NCBI GenBank assembly: GCA_003542325.1
Contig: DPKV01000192.1
Span: 2,548-19,123 of the forward strand
Length of the DNA: 16,576 nucleotides
Reading direction: 5' to 3'
From: Anaerolineaceae bacterium
GTDB taxonomy: Bacteria > Chloroflexota > Anaerolineae > Anaerolineales > Anaerolineaceae
Shown: piece after piece, positions 1-7,045 of the stretch
Position numbering within the stretch: the stretch's first letter is position 1
Layout: each line of letters starts with the position of its first letter
Translations under genes and position numbers: made by a program
The notes under the pieces: generated by a model
What the model was told of the DNA's origin: nothing
Database searches by the model: none
The model's input: the letters and a program-made list of their open reading frames with translations, nothing else

Positions 1-1
1 T

Positions 2-817
2 CGAAATGACCAGCTCCAGAATTTGCAACAGCGTATCGAAGATGATTTTGGTCTGGTCTCCTATGAATACGAACAGAAAATGGATGGTCCGAACCCTCTT
101 CCGTTTGATGATGGGATCATCGAAAATCTGCCACTCGTCAAAGAAATCTCCGCCACTTTACAGGATGACATCAAACATTATAAAACCCTGATTAGGCGGA
201 TTGGTGCAGTCAATCCGGATGCCCAGCAGGAATATCTGGAAGTGAAGGAAAGGTTTGAATTCCTGACCCAACAAATAGATGATCTCGAAAAAGCAAGTAA
301 AGACCTGCAGGAAGTTATCGATGAGCTTGATGTATTGATGGAACGGGATTTTATTAAGACATTTAAAGCTGTCAACACCGAATTTAAAGAGTATTTTACA
401 CGCCTGTTCAACGGCGGCGAAGCACAATTGGTTTTTTCCGATGAAGAAGACCCTGTCGAAGGCGGGGTGGATATCGAAGCCAGGCTGCCAGGGCGACGCA
501 GTCAGGGTTTATCGCTCCTTTCGGGTGGAGAACGCAGCCTGACGGCTGTCGCGCTTATTTTCGCTTTGTTGAAAGTCTCTCCAACGCCCTTCTGTATTCT
601 GGATGAAGTGGATGCGATGTTGGATGAGTCGAATGTGGGTCGCTTTATCGACCTTCTTCAGGACTTGTCCAGCAAGACCCAGTTCGTTATCATTACCCAT
701 AACCGGAATACCGTCCAAGCAGCAGATGTGATCTACGGGGTGACCATGGGGCGGGATTCGACCAGCCAGATGATTAGCCTGAAGCTGGAAGAAGTCGATG
801 AAAATTATGTAAAATAA
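2..817 (+). CDS. smc: Chromosome partition protein Smc, C-terminal part (5' end outside window)
   Basis: The frame is open to the left edge, so this is only the last ~270 residues of a protein that is normally about 1,150-1,200 residues. The first 130 or so residues of the fragment are the end of the coiled coil and enter the C-terminal ATPase head. The ABC signature LSGGERSL is followed about 35 residues later by the Walker B segment FCILDEVDAMLD and then the switch-like region FVIITHNRNT. This order and spacing are typical of SMC head domains, which dimerise around ATP and drive condensation and segregation of the chromosome together with ScpA and ScpB. The TTG at 23 is an internal Leu codon, not a start. 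The gene ends in TAA and is followed at once by a terminator. RecN and SbcC are less likely, because the SMC-type LSGGE...DEVDA...D.N sequence is clear. Confidence 0.96.
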   Translation, partial: RNDQLQNLQQRIEDDFGLVSYEYEQKMDGPNPLPFDDGIIENLPLVKEISATLQDDIKHYKTLIRRIGAVNPDAQQEYLEVKERFEFLTQQIDDLEKASKDLQEVIDELDVLMERDFIKTFKAVNTEFKEYFTRLFNGGEAQLVFSDEEDPVEGGVDIEARLPGRRSQGLSLLSGGERSLTAVALIFALLKVSPTPFCILDEVDAMLDESNVGRFIDLLQDLSSKTQFVIITHNRNTVQAADVIYGVTMGRDSTSQMISLKLEEVDENYVK

Positions 818-840
818 ACGTTCATAATATTAATAAAATA

Positions 841-871
841 CAAGGTGCTGGTAAAGGCACCTTGTTTTTTT
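841..871. terminator. Rho-independent terminator between smc and the ppiC-like gene
   Basis: An 8-bp perfect stem (CAAGGTGC at 841-848, GCACCTTG at 857-864) closes an 8-nt loop and is followed by a run of seven T on the plus strand, so it terminates smc. Read from the minus strand the stem is followed by a T-rich stretch (complement of 831-840), so it may also end the convergent operon whose last stop codon lies 15 nt away at 886. Confidence 0.85.
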
Positions 872-885
872 GTTTGTTGATTTAT

Positions 886-2259
886 CTAGTAACCCAGAAA
901 CAACTCTTGATATGTCGCTGGAAGTGCGGGAGTATCGGAAACGTAATCTGCCCAATTTTCAACAATTACGATATCATCGCGGGCATCCCGTCGCTCAGCT
1001 AACCAGGTATCGAAAGCGTTGGATTTTTCAGTTTGAAAATCTGTTTCTGAAGTTTGAACTTCGCGCTTACCGATTAATTGGATAATATGGTAACCATAAT
1101 ATGTTTCCACCGGGTCGCTTATTTCACCAGGCTCAAGACTGAACGCTGCAGCGGAAAAAGCTTCAATCATTGTCTCGTACGTAAACCAACCCAGGTCTCC
1201 GCCATTTTTATTGTTTGAATCATCAAGCGAATGTTTCAAAGCAAGTTGATTCCAATCTGCACCATCTTCCAATTCTTGAATGACGACCAAAGCTTCTTCC
1301 TCGGTTTCAACCAAAATGTGCCGGGCCCAAACCTCTTCATGCACCGGGATCATATCGGCAGTGATAATCTCGACCATCTTCTGCCGAAGGAGATCCGTCT
1401 CATGGATTTTCCACAAATCATCGTATGAATAATCGTACAACTTGAAGTTGTCATTAAATTCCTTGACATCTTGACCATAGACTTCCGTGGTAAATGGTGT
1501 CGGAGTCGATGTGATCGTGGGAGTCAATGTAATTGTGGGGGATTCTTCAGGTGTGGGTGTTCCTGCTTCTGAGGTTTCCTCAGCGGTAGCTTCATCGGTA
1601 GGATCGACAGCTTCTTCTGAGGAAGTCGCTGTAACTTCAGGCGTTTCAGTAGGTGGTTCGGTAGCTGTAGGTGTGCTGGTGGAAGGTACTAACGTCAACA
1701 TATCATTCGAGTATGTCGGCGTAGCTACTGTCGTAGCCGTCGTTGTGGGTGATGGCGTTCCGTTGGGATAAAAACCAAACGCAGCATAGACAGCCTCATC
1801 AACTTCCTCTTTGCTGATGGTCACGCCATATTCTTCCGCCGCTTCCCGGATCAGGATGTCGTCAATCATATCGTCCAGAATACCACTACCAAGCGTTTCA
1901 GTTGAAGCCAACTGGTAGGCAAGACTCTGAGCTGCGGAGAGGTAACTGGAGCCATAATCAGAACCGAAGATTTGATAATACTGGTAATAGGTCTGCATTT
2001 GATAAATCATTTGCACGCGAGCGTACTGCACCTGTGATTCAAATTCACTTACCGTAATTTTCTGATCACCAACTTTGGCTACAGTTTTAGCGGGCCGAAC
2101 GATTAATTGGTCAACCAATCCGTAACCGACAAGACCCACAATAAGTACACCAATGACGATAGCGATAATCAGGATCAACCGGGTTTGTCTTTCCTCACGC
2201 TGTTTCTTGGCAATGTGCTTCTTGGTTACAATTTTCTTTGGTGTTAAATTTTTAGCCAT
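886..2259 (-). CDS. Membrane-anchored PpiC/SurA-type peptidyl-prolyl isomerase with Thr/Pro/Glu-rich insert
   Basis: This 457-residue protein has a basic N-terminus (many Lys/Arg in residues 1-27) and one transmembrane segment at about 28-50, with the bulk predicted outside the membrane. A SurA_N-like chaperone region starts near residue 60 (VAKVGDQKITVSEFE), is interrupted at about 167-256 by a low-complexity Thr/Pro/Ser/Glu spacer, and resumes at about 258-305. A parvulin domain follows at about 308-400, opening with the family signature WARHILVETEEEA and holding GGDLGWF and YYGYHIIQ. Parvulins catalyse prolyl cis-trans isomerisation; anchored ones of the PrsA/SurA type help exported proteins fold. 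There is no lipobox Cys, so it is TM-anchored rather than a PrsA lipoprotein. It lies 39 nt after rpsR in the ribosomal operon, where rplI often sits. The Shine-Dalgarno is weak, but this ATG starts the basic signal-anchor and is the only sensible start. Confidence 0.88.
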   Translation of the reverse strand: MAKNLTPKKIVTKKHIAKKQREERQTRLILIIAIVIGVLIVGLVGYGLVDQLIVRPAKTVAKVGDQKITVSEFESQVQYARVQMIYQMQTYYQYYQIFGSDYGSSYLSAAQSLAYQLASTETLGSGILDDMIDDILIREAAEEYGVTISKEEVDEAVYAAFGFYPNGTPSPTTTATTVATPTYSNDMLTLVPSTSTPTATEPPTETPEVTATSSEEAVDPTDEATAEETSEAGTPTPEESPTITLTPTITSTPTPFTTEVYGQDVKEFNDNFKLYDYSYDDLWKIHETDLLRQKMVEIITADMIPVHEEVWARHILVETEEEALVVIQELEDGADWNQLALKHSLDDSNNKNGGDLGWFTYETMIEAFSAAAFSLEPGEISDPVETYYGYHIIQLIGKREVQTSETDFQTEKSNAFDTWLAERRDARDDIVIVENWADYVSDTPALPATYQELFLGY

Positions 2260-2298
2260 GTTTGCCGACCGTTCACTATTTGAGTTTTGTTGGTGGGA

Positions 2299-2535
2299 TT
2301 AATCCCCGGAGAAAGGCAATAAGGCAATATGACGAGCGTTTTTCACTGCCTTTGCGATTTCGCGTTGGTGCTTTGCACAGGTGCCGGTTTGCCGGCGAGG
2401 ACGAATCTTGCCGGTATCATCAACGTATCGGCGTAATAGATCAACATTCTTATAGTCAATCACAATTTTCTTATCATTGCAAAATTGGCAGACTTTTGTG
2501 CGTGTATAAAAGCGATTTCCTTTATAATCACTCAT
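2299..2535 (-). CDS. rpsR: 30S ribosomal protein S18
   Basis: The 78-residue product has the normal S18 length and its core sequence ([12 protein letters not shown], then [18 protein letters not shown] and [11 protein letters not shown]). S18 binds S6 and 16S rRNA in the platform of the small subunit. Cysteines 16 and 19 (CQFC), Cys53 and His56 (CAKH) form a CxxC...CxxH set, which fits the zinc-binding C+ form of S18. Start ATG is preceded by AGGAG at 7-nt spacing. It lies 29 nt downstream of ssb in the conserved order rpsF-ssb-rpsR. Confidence 0.97.
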   Translation of the reverse strand: MSDYKGNRFYTRTKVCQFCNDKKIVIDYKNVDLLRRYVDDTGKIRPRRQTGTCAKHQREIAKAVKNARHIALLPFSGD

Positions 2536-2564
2536 GAAATTCTCCTGTCTTACAATTTTCAGGC

Positions 2565-2948
2565 CTAAAAAGGATAATCGAAATCATCCTCAATGCCATC
2601 CAGATTAGATTCCTTCTTTTTATTCAGCAACAGGACCTGTTGGGCTACAATATCAACGCTTGTTCGTTGTTGGCCCTCATTGTCCTGCCAGGTACGAGTT
2701 TGGATCCGGCCTTCAATATAGGCCTGGCTTCCCTTGGATAAATATTTATTGCAAATTTCGGCAAGATCTCCCCAGGCGACAACATTAAACCAATCTGTTT
2801 CCGTTTGTTTTTCACCATCCGCATTTTTCCAGGATCGGTCACAGGCGATTGAAAAACTCACAACAGATTTGCCGTTGGGGGTATATCTCATCTCGGGATC
2901 TCTCCCAAGATATCCAATTACCATTACTTTATTTAATCCACGAGCCAT
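2565..2948 (-). CDS. ssb: Single-stranded DNA-binding protein
   Basis: This is a one-OB-fold bacterial SSB that protects single-stranded DNA in replication, recombination and repair. It opens with [21 protein letters not shown] and has the usual core with [15 protein letters not shown] and [16 protein letters not shown]. The linker is very short, so at about 127 residues it is smaller than the usual 150-180. The acidic tip ends DDFDYPF, close to the DDDIPF partner-binding tail. A GTG 12 nt upstream (2960) would add four residues, but that GTG lies inside the Shine-Dalgarno GTGAGG, so the ATG at 2948 is chosen. It lies 31 nt after rpsF and 29 nt before rpsR, where it is often found because its product is needed with replication growth. 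Confidence 0.96.
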   Translation of the reverse strand: MARGLNKVMVIGYLGRDPEMRYTPNGKSVVSFSIACDRSWKNADGEKQTETDWFNVVAWGDLAEICNKYLSKGSQAYIEGRIQTRTWQDNEGQQRTSVDIVAQQVLLLNKKKESNLDGIEDDFDYPF

Positions 2949-2979
2949 AAGGGACCTCACTCTCCCAATCCCAGCTCAA

Positions 2980-3267
2980 TCAGTTCTCTTTAGTCAATAA
3001 ACTATAGCGGATGATCGGTTCGATATAACGCAGAGATTGAGTAAGTTCTGAGCCAAATTCTGGCGCAAACTCTGCTTCAATATAGACATAATAGCCATCC
3101 CGGAATTTCTGGATCATGTAAGCCAAAGGCCTGCTGCCCCAGATATCAGTTTTGAGGATCTTTCCATCGTGGTCAGTGATCATGGCTTTCACACGATCAA
3201 CTACACCAGCAGTGGTTTCCTCATCCAGATCGGGTTGGACAATTAATATTAATTCATACTGTCGCAT
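2980..3267 (-). CDS. rpsF: 30S ribosomal protein S6
   Basis: The 95-residue S6 begins MRQYELILIVQPDLDEE and contains WGSRPLAYMIQKFRDGYYVYIEAEF, the usual ferredoxin-like fold sequence, followed by IEPIIRYSLL. S6 forms a heterodimer with S18 on the 30S platform. A longer reading that begins 13 codons upstream at 3306 is rejected: the ATG at 3267 matches the family start and has a strong AAAGGAG Shine-Dalgarno at normal spacing. It is the first gene of the rpsF-ssb-rpsR-ppiC operon. Confidence 0.96.
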   Translation of the reverse strand: MRQYELILIVQPDLDEETTAGVVDRVKAMITDHDGKILKTDIWGSRPLAYMIQKFRDGYYVYIEAEFAPEFGSELTQSLRYIEPIIRYSLLTKEN

Positions 3268-3326
3268 TAGGATTCTCCTTTCCTTGGGTCTACTACTCTT
3301 GGCCATCGTAAATGGGTGGGTAGTGG

Positions 3327-3358
3327 AAAGAAACCGGTATTTGATTTTTGGCTTCTTT
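3327..3358 (-). promoter_or_regulatory. Hairpin in the rpsF leader; possible S6:S18 binding element
   Basis: In the leader between the predicted promoter and rpsF, the minus strand can form a 9-bp stem (AAAGAAGCC at 3358-3350 with GGTTTCTTT at 3335-3327, one G-U) around a 14-nt loop. The loop ends in ACC directly before the GG of the stem, so a CCG trinucleotide sits at the stem-loop border. Leaders of rpsF in many bacteria bind the S6:S18 dimer through an exposed CCG; the match here is only suggestive. Confidence 0.3.
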
Positions 3359-3394
3359 ATAAGTGTTATGTTCTATGCATCAACACCTCGAAAA

Positions 3395-3423
3395 AGTATA
3401 CTCGAAAATAATTTTACATGCAA
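3395..3423 (-). promoter_or_regulatory. Promoter for the rpsF-ssb-rpsR-ppiC operon
   Basis: On the minus strand TTGCAT (3423-3418) and TATACT (3400-3395) are separated by exactly 17 nt, giving a sigma70-type promoter with a good -10 and a half-matching -35. The start would fall near 3388, which leaves a leader of about 120 nt before rpsF. Confidence 0.55.
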
Positions 3424-3478
3424 GCAAACTATTTTCGGTGTCAAACTATTTTCGGGTAAAGGTTAGCAATGATCGGAC

Positions 3479-3850
3479 CTACTTCTCTTTTTCGTCGATC
3501 AGTATGGATGAAAGGATCACAGAAACGACGCTGACAATAATGGAACCCAATAATGCTGCGCCAAAGCTGTCGACATAGAAACCTATACCAAACCAGTTCT
3601 GAGCGATGTTCGAGGCGATCATAAAGCTGGCAGCATTGATCACAAACACAAACAGCCCTAATGTGATGATGATGAAACCGCAAGATAGCAGCTTAAGGAT
3701 CGGGCGAACAATCGCGTTCACAAGCCCCAGGACAAGCGCCATTACTGTAAATGCAATCCAGGCGGTCCCTTCAACGGAAATTCCGGGAACGATCAGGACT
3801 GCGACATATAGCGAGACTGCTGAGATTAACCAACGAATAAGTAATTTCAT
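3479..3850 (-). CDS. Phage-holin-4-2-like family small membrane protein
   Basis: The 123-residue protein is almost entirely hydrophobic, with about four predicted transmembrane helices (roughly residues 5-21, 28-50, 55-78 and 90-117) and a charged C-terminal tail DEKEK. The segment LGLVNAIVRPILKLLSCGF followed by LGLFVFVINAASF is the hallmark of the family named Phage_holin_4_2 (relatives of B. subtilis YvlD). These proteins are common chromosomal genes of unknown function, and the holin name does not imply a phage here; no phage genes are nearby. The start ATG has AAAGGA at about 8 nt. The gene stands alone, between the rpsF promoter and a long gap. Its likely -10 is TATAAT at 3893-3888. Confidence 0.85.
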   Translation of the reverse strand: MKLLIRWLISAVSLYVAVLIVPGISVEGTAWIAFTVMALVLGLVNAIVRPILKLLSCGFIIITLGLFVFVINAASFMIASNIAQNWFGIGFYVDSFGAALLGSIIVSVVSVILSSILIDEKEK

Positions 3851-4171
3851 TTTTTAATTCCTTTCTTAACAAGTTTTCTATTTTAAAATTATACCGAAAA
3901 TCAAAAGGACGAACCTGAGTAAATCTATGGTATCAGGCGATATAACACACATTATTACTCAGAAAGCATTTCCTCCAACCTGTCAAACTTCTTTATGCAA
4001 TTTATATATTCAGCGACTAAATTATAATTTAAGAATCGGTTTCATCCAGGCCTCTATAGGCCAATAGTTCATCCCCATCACATCTTTTCGTGCAGACTCA
4101 GCGAAAATTTTAATTACAAGTCATCTATGATGTAATCGATATCTATTTGGTGAGACGACTATTATTAATAA
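3851..4171. other. AT-rich intergenic region without a gene
   Basis: About 320 bases with no credible ORF or RNA gene. Contents seen: a TATAAT box on the minus strand at 3893-3888 that may serve the membrane-protein gene; one copy of the AGTCGCT motif with a TATAAT directly before it (3998-4026, minus strand); and a small hairpin GGCCT-CTAT-AGGCC at 4049-4062 without a T-run. Confidence 0.6.
3998..4026 (-). repeat. AGTCGCT motif, copy 1, directly after a TATAAT box
   Basis: On the minus strand TATAAT (4026-4021) is followed at once by TTAGTCGCTGAA and then ATATATAAATTG. It matches copy 2 at 6366-6395 in order and composition and is one of three intergenic copies in the window. If the TATAAT is a working -10, the transcript would run into the 3850-3479 gene with a leader of about 160 nt. 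Confidence 0.35.
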
Positions 4172-4195
4172 CAAAAGTGGCCGTTATCGACCACT
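4172..4195 (-). terminator. Terminator after tRNA-Arg
   Basis: Seven nucleotides after the tRNA 3' end the minus strand forms a 7-bp stem AGTGGTC / GGCCACT (one T-G pair) with a 6-nt loop GATAAC, followed by TTTTG. It also lies downstream of the 4310-6334 gene pair, for which no other terminator is seen. Confidence 0.65.
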
Positions 4196-4201
4196 CAATA
4201 C

Positions 4202-4278
4202 TGGCGCCCCTGACAGGACTCGAACCTGCAACCATTGGATTAGAAGTCCAGTGCTCTGTCCAATTGAGCTACAGGGGC
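4202..4278 (-). tRNA. tRNA-Arg (anticodon TCT), CCA encoded
   Basis: The minus strand folds as a full cloverleaf: acceptor GCCCCTG / CAGGGGC, D-stem GCTC / GAGC, anticodon loop CTTCTAA with anticodon TCT (reads AGA and AGG), T arm GCAGG-TTCGAGT-CCTGT, discriminator G and an encoded CCA. The outermost anticodon-stem pair is a C27-A43 mismatch and the T-stem holds one G-T pair; otherwise all stems pair. The gene has its own promoter and terminator. Confidence 0.95.
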
Positions 4279-4291
4279 ATTTTGAAAAACG

Positions 4292-4300
4292 ATTATATCA
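4292..4300 (-). promoter_or_regulatory. Extended -10 promoter of tRNA-Arg
   Basis: The minus strand reads TGATATAAT, a consensus TGn-TATAAT extended -10, whose last base is 14 nt before the tRNA 5' end. No good -35 hexamer is seen. It lies just after the stop codon of the upstream gene. Confidence 0.5.
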
Positions 4301-4309
4301 TGTCTGCTA

Positions 4310-4738
4310 TTATAAAATTGGCCGAATGCCCTTATAAACTCTTATACCTGAAAAAGTCCGAAGAATAGTCTCGGCAGGGCGGTTCAAGATATCTCCCAAT
4401 TCGTTGGCATTAAGGGGTTTATTTCCGTTGGATAAAAAGACTCGAAACACTGAATCAACCAGGGCCATTTTGTCTGTGAGGAAACTCTCCTGCCTTGCAC
4501 AATGGGTTATCAGAACATGCTGAAGACCATCCACCTGCGCAACTTCTGCTGTGTTGGGGTCAACCCAATCAATCGTCTCATCGTTGTTCAGGTTTTCAAA
4601 GATCGCCTGATGGTCATCACAAAGGAAACTGCGAAGGTATACACGCCAATCTCGATCATGGTTTTTCCACCATTCAAAATCGATTTTAAATGGTGTATCC
4701 AAAGTGGGTTTAACGAGGCTGCTTCGTTTAGAATCCAT
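4310..4738 (-). CDS. Conserved-looking hypothetical protein with a possible C-terminal winged helix
   Basis: The 142-residue soluble protein is not recognised. Its N-terminal half is rich in Trp and Asp (FEWWKNHDRDWRVYLRSFL, then ETIDWVDPNTAEVAQVDGL) and contains the only two Cys-bearing segments FLCDD and HCARQES. The last 40 residues (LNANELGDILNRPAETILRTF followed by a short strand-like end RVYKGIRPIL) look like a helix-turn-helix with a wing; this is inference from pattern only. There is no signal peptide or membrane segment. The ATG at 4738 has a GAAAGG Shine-Dalgarno and lies 12 nt after the stop of the 527-residue gene upstream, so the two are co-transcribed and probably translated together. 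Confidence 0.8.
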   Translation of the reverse strand: MDSKRSSLVKPTLDTPFKIDFEWWKNHDRDWRVYLRSFLCDDHQAIFENLNNDETIDWVDPNTAEVAQVDGLQHVLITHCARQESFLTDKMALVDSVFRVFLSNGNKPLNANELGDILNRPAETILRTFSGIRVYKGIRPIL

Positions 4739-4750
4739 ACCGACCTTTCT

Positions 4751-6334
4751 TTATGAATTGTCACTTAATCGATAATAAAGATCGCCAACAGCCGTAAAAT
4801 CCGGATTGGAAGCTAATAAACTAAAGACCATACCAGGTGAACAACGCACAATGCAGTTTACTGCAGCGTACAGTTCGACGGCATGAACCTGGCCCTGAGT
4901 GTTCAACTTTGCCAGTTCACCCATCATTTCTCGCATGACCTTTTTTACAGGCTTTTGGTTAGCCTGGCGTTTTTTCCAGAGATCATCCAGGATATCCATA
5001 GAGGGAACAGCGATTGCCATTCGTTCATTGAAACTCGCTGAGATCGTCTGTTTCAACATTGCAAAAACAATCCCGCCGTCGGCGCCAATTAAAAGCGTTT
5101 TCATCCATTCCCGATTGGTCCGCTTTGGTTCAGGCGCTATCAATACTTCACCAGGCCGTTTGCCATGTTTGATCCTCAGCTGGCTTCCCGGGATGAGTTC
5201 TTTTTCTTCATACCATTTTCGCAACCCATAAACGTAATTAAAAGGCCGTACGACCCAGGCAGAAATCTCTTTGTTTTCCTCATCAATCAATGTAAATTTC
5301 ACACGAGGTGTTTCGATCGCAGTTGGAAAGAAGTCCCGGGTAAAAGCGGTCAATGGCATGCTGCCAACGCGCCAATGTGGATAATTTAAAGTAATGACCA
5401 GTTCTTTGCCAGCTTCTCTTCGTGAAAACTGTGGGTCAGGATCAACCAACTCGTCGTCAATACTTTGTTCTGCGATCAGCATATCTTCAGTCATTGCTGA
5501 CCGATCGTATTCAGCCGTCGTTTCAATTAATTCTATAGGTCGCTGCCGGACGTATTCGGGTTCCAGCCGGTTCAGAAACCACTGGACAATGCCATGAGGT
5601 CCTACTTCGTCAAATCGGGGGTCTTCCTGGAGCGCATAGTTCATAGAAAACTGCACCAGTTCAGCAGGGTCATCAGATGTGACTTCAATTTGTTCAAGCA
5701 GGGACTCAACCGGCAAAGGACCACCTTCGTGCATATCCAGTACAGCCTCGGCCAGGTTTAAATGACCGACATTGAACTCAATCAGCAATGATTTCGGGAA
5801 CCAGTTAGCACCAATTCGGACAATGTCTTTATTTTCCTCTAATTTCGCTTCCAATTTCTCGGTGATCGCAACCCCGAAGTCCTTGATAATAGTATCTTCC
5901 AGATCAACAGTATCATCCGTTTCCTGGGGTGCGTTTTGGTTTAATTTGTGGTCGGCGATATTGCAGGCAAATTGACGCGAACCGCCATCCTCAAGGTCTA
6001 CAGTTATGACCCTCAGACCGGGTAATTCGGGGTTATTGCCTTCACGAACAGCAGTGACTTCGCCGGCGGCCCAATTCAATGCAGGAAACTGAACTTTATC
6101 CCCAACGTGATATTCATTCTCCGGGAGATAAAAAGCGCCATTTAATTTTTGTTTCTTTTGCAGGGATTGCCGTTCAGTCCGGATTCGTTCTTTAATCAGT
6201 GCCTGCGCCAACTCCACTGATGGAAGTGGGGTTTCTTTTTCCAACAGAAAGGAATATAAAAATTCGATATCCTTTGGTGTAATTACCAACTGCTTCCAAA
6301 AGGACTCGTCAAACTGAATATCCATCAAAGCCAT
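4751..6334 (-). CDS. Large hypothetical protein, possible N-terminal winged helix and SH3/KOW-like domain
   Basis: The 527-residue acidic soluble protein is not recognised. Residues about 18-60 (TPKDIEFLYSFLLEKETPLP, then SVELAQALIKERI) look like a winged-helix of the kind found where an enzyme scans DNA or chromatin. Residues about 75-130 (YHVGDKVQFPALNWAAGEVT, later VITVDLEDGG) look like a small SH3/KOW-type barrel. The middle and C-terminal parts are helical with many Leu and Glu, and Trp-rich segments such as WMKTLLIGADGGIVFAMLK. No catalytic motif, signal peptide or membrane helix is seen. Start ATG has GAGG at 8 nt; a second in-frame ATG three codons later is a weaker choice. It is the first gene of a two-gene unit with the 142-residue protein. 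The domain guesses are inference and the function is unknown. Confidence 0.82.
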   Translation of the reverse strand: MALMDIQFDESFWKQLVITPKDIEFLYSFLLEKETPLPSVELAQALIKERIRTERQSLQKKQKLNGAFYLPENEYHVGDKVQFPALNWAAGEVTAVREGNNPELPGLRVITVDLEDGGSRQFACNIADHKLNQNAPQETDDTVDLEDTIIKDFGVAITEKLEAKLEENKDIVRIGANWFPKSLLIEFNVGHLNLAEAVLDMHEGGPLPVESLLEQIEVTSDDPAELVQFSMNYALQEDPRFDEVGPHGIVQWFLNRLEPEYVRQRPIELIETTAEYDRSAMTEDMLIAEQSIDDELVDPDPQFSRREAGKELVITLNYPHWRVGSMPLTAFTRDFFPTAIETPRVKFTLIDEENKEISAWVVRPFNYVYGLRKWYEEKELIPGSQLRIKHGKRPGEVLIAPEPKRTNREWMKTLLIGADGGIVFAMLKQTISASFNERMAIAVPSMDILDDLWKKRQANQKPVKKVMREMMGELAKLNTQGQVHAVELYAAVNCIVRCSPGMVFSLLASNPDFTAVGDLYYRLSDNS

Positions 6335-6365
6335 TTAATCGCCTCAATTAATGCAAATCAAAAAA

Positions 6366-6395
6366 CTATTTATAACTTAGCGACTAAGGATTATA
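6366..6395 (-). promoter_or_regulatory. Promoter of the 527-aa gene with AGTCGCT motif (copy 2) and inverted repeat over the start site
   Basis: On the minus strand TATAAT (6395-6390) is followed two bases later by TTAGTCGCTAAG and then TTATAAATAG. The segment CTTAG-CGA-CTAAG at 6376-6388 is a perfect 5-bp inverted repeat around a 3-nt centre, placed where transcription would begin, which suits an operator. The -35 is poor. The start codon at 6334 is about 50 nt further on. Confidence 0.4.
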
Positions 6396-6440
6396 CCCTA
6401 CAATTTTGATTGTCGGCTAAATTTAGTAAAATTAATTCGT

Positions 6441-6449
6441 TGGTATAAT
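6441..6449 (+). promoter_or_regulatory. Extended -10 promoter of the DgkA-type kinase gene
   Basis: TGGTATAAT is a perfect TGn-TATAAT extended -10 with no convincing -35 (TTTAGT at 6422-6427 is the best). It is divergent from the promoter at 6390-6395 and would start a transcript near 6456, giving a 5' leader of about 75 nt before the GTG at 6532. Confidence 0.5.
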
Positions 6450-6531
6450 GACCAGGAAATAATGAATAGTATCCTCTCTTGTGATTGGGGATTTATCAAG
6501 TTAAAGGCAGATAAAACTGGAGATAAAGGTC

Positions 6532-6924
6532 GTGGATTTCATCAAATCAAGGGTAGAAAGCATTCGTCATGCCATCGCAGGGTGGTCCCATGTCATTAGA
6601 ACTCAGAAAAATGCCTGGATCCATGCGGCGGCAACCATCTGTGTCATCTTACTTGCAATTTGGCTGTATCTTCCTGCCCGGGACTGGGCATTGCTGTTAA
6701 TGACAATCGCCATTGTCTGGGCAGCGGAATTCCTCAATACCGCTCTGGAGATTGTCGTAGATCTGGCCAGCCCTGACCTGCATCCGATGGCAAAGGCCGG
6801 GAAAGATGTGGGCGCTGCGGCCGTATTGATCTCCGCAACGATCGCCGCCGTGATCGGTTTTCTGGTGATGGGACCACCATTGGTGGTAAAAATGCAATCG
6901 ATCTTCAATACCATTAAGCCATAA
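6532..6924 (+). CDS. dgkA: Diacylglycerol/undecaprenol kinase (DgkA family)
   Basis: This 130-residue integral membrane kinase has the normal family length (about 120) and three transmembrane helices at about 30-48, 50-70 and 95-116. N-terminal SRVESIRHAIAGWSHVIRTQ is the amphipathic segment that precedes them. The catalytic region AAEFLNTALEIVVDLASPDL places Glu66, Asn69 and Glu73 at the same spacing as Glu69, Asn72 and Glu76 of E. coli DgkA, and AKAGKDVGAAAVL is the conserved Lys-Asp segment that contacts ATP-metal. In bacteria without a Gram-negative membrane-derived-oligosaccharide cycle the substrate is usually undecaprenol, recycling the lipid carrier for cell-wall synthesis; which lipid is used here is inference. 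It begins with GTG (first codon of GTG-GAT-TTC) and has GGAG 9 nt upstream. A thioredoxin gene follows after 121 nt with its own promoter. Confidence 0.93.
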   Translation: MDFIKSRVESIRHAIAGWSHVIRTQKNAWIHAAATICVILLAIWLYLPARDWALLLMTIAIVWAAEFLNTALEIVVDLASPDLHPMAKAGKDVGAAAVLISATIAAVIGFLVMGPPLVVKMQSIFNTIKP

Positions 6925-6996
6925 AAACGTTAATTATTCTATCCTATTTAGGGTCTCTTTTTATATAAAAGATTAATACTACTAAATAAGAGGTTA

Positions 6997-7005
6997 TGTT
7001 ATACT
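6997..7005 (+). promoter_or_regulatory. Extended -10 promoter of trxA
   Basis: TGTTATACT fits TGn-TATAAT with one mismatch. No clear -35 hexamer lies 16-18 nt upstream. Transcription would start near 7012 and the thioredoxin ATG lies at 7046, with AAAGGAG at 7029-7035 between them. Confidence 0.5.
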
Positions 7006-7045
7006 GCTTTCATATTATTAGTATATGTAAAGGAGAACAACACAA

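Noticed and set aside
1487..1771. Open frame on the plus strand with Val/Gly-rich product
   Set aside because: It is the mirror of the Thr/Pro-rich spacer in the PpiC protein; the repetitive codons leave the antisense frame open.
3479..3850. Phage remnant suggested by the holin-like family
   Set aside because: The family is a common chromosomal membrane protein; no phage structural, lysis or integrase gene is nearby and the adjacent tRNA has no attachment-site duplication.
4049..4062. Hairpin GGCCT-CTAT-AGGCC as a terminator
   Set aside because: A 5-bp stem with no T-run and no gene immediately upstream on either strand.
6925..6960. CCTATTTAGGG with following T-run as a terminator after the DgkA-type gene
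   Set aside because: The stem is only 4 bp and has no proper loop.
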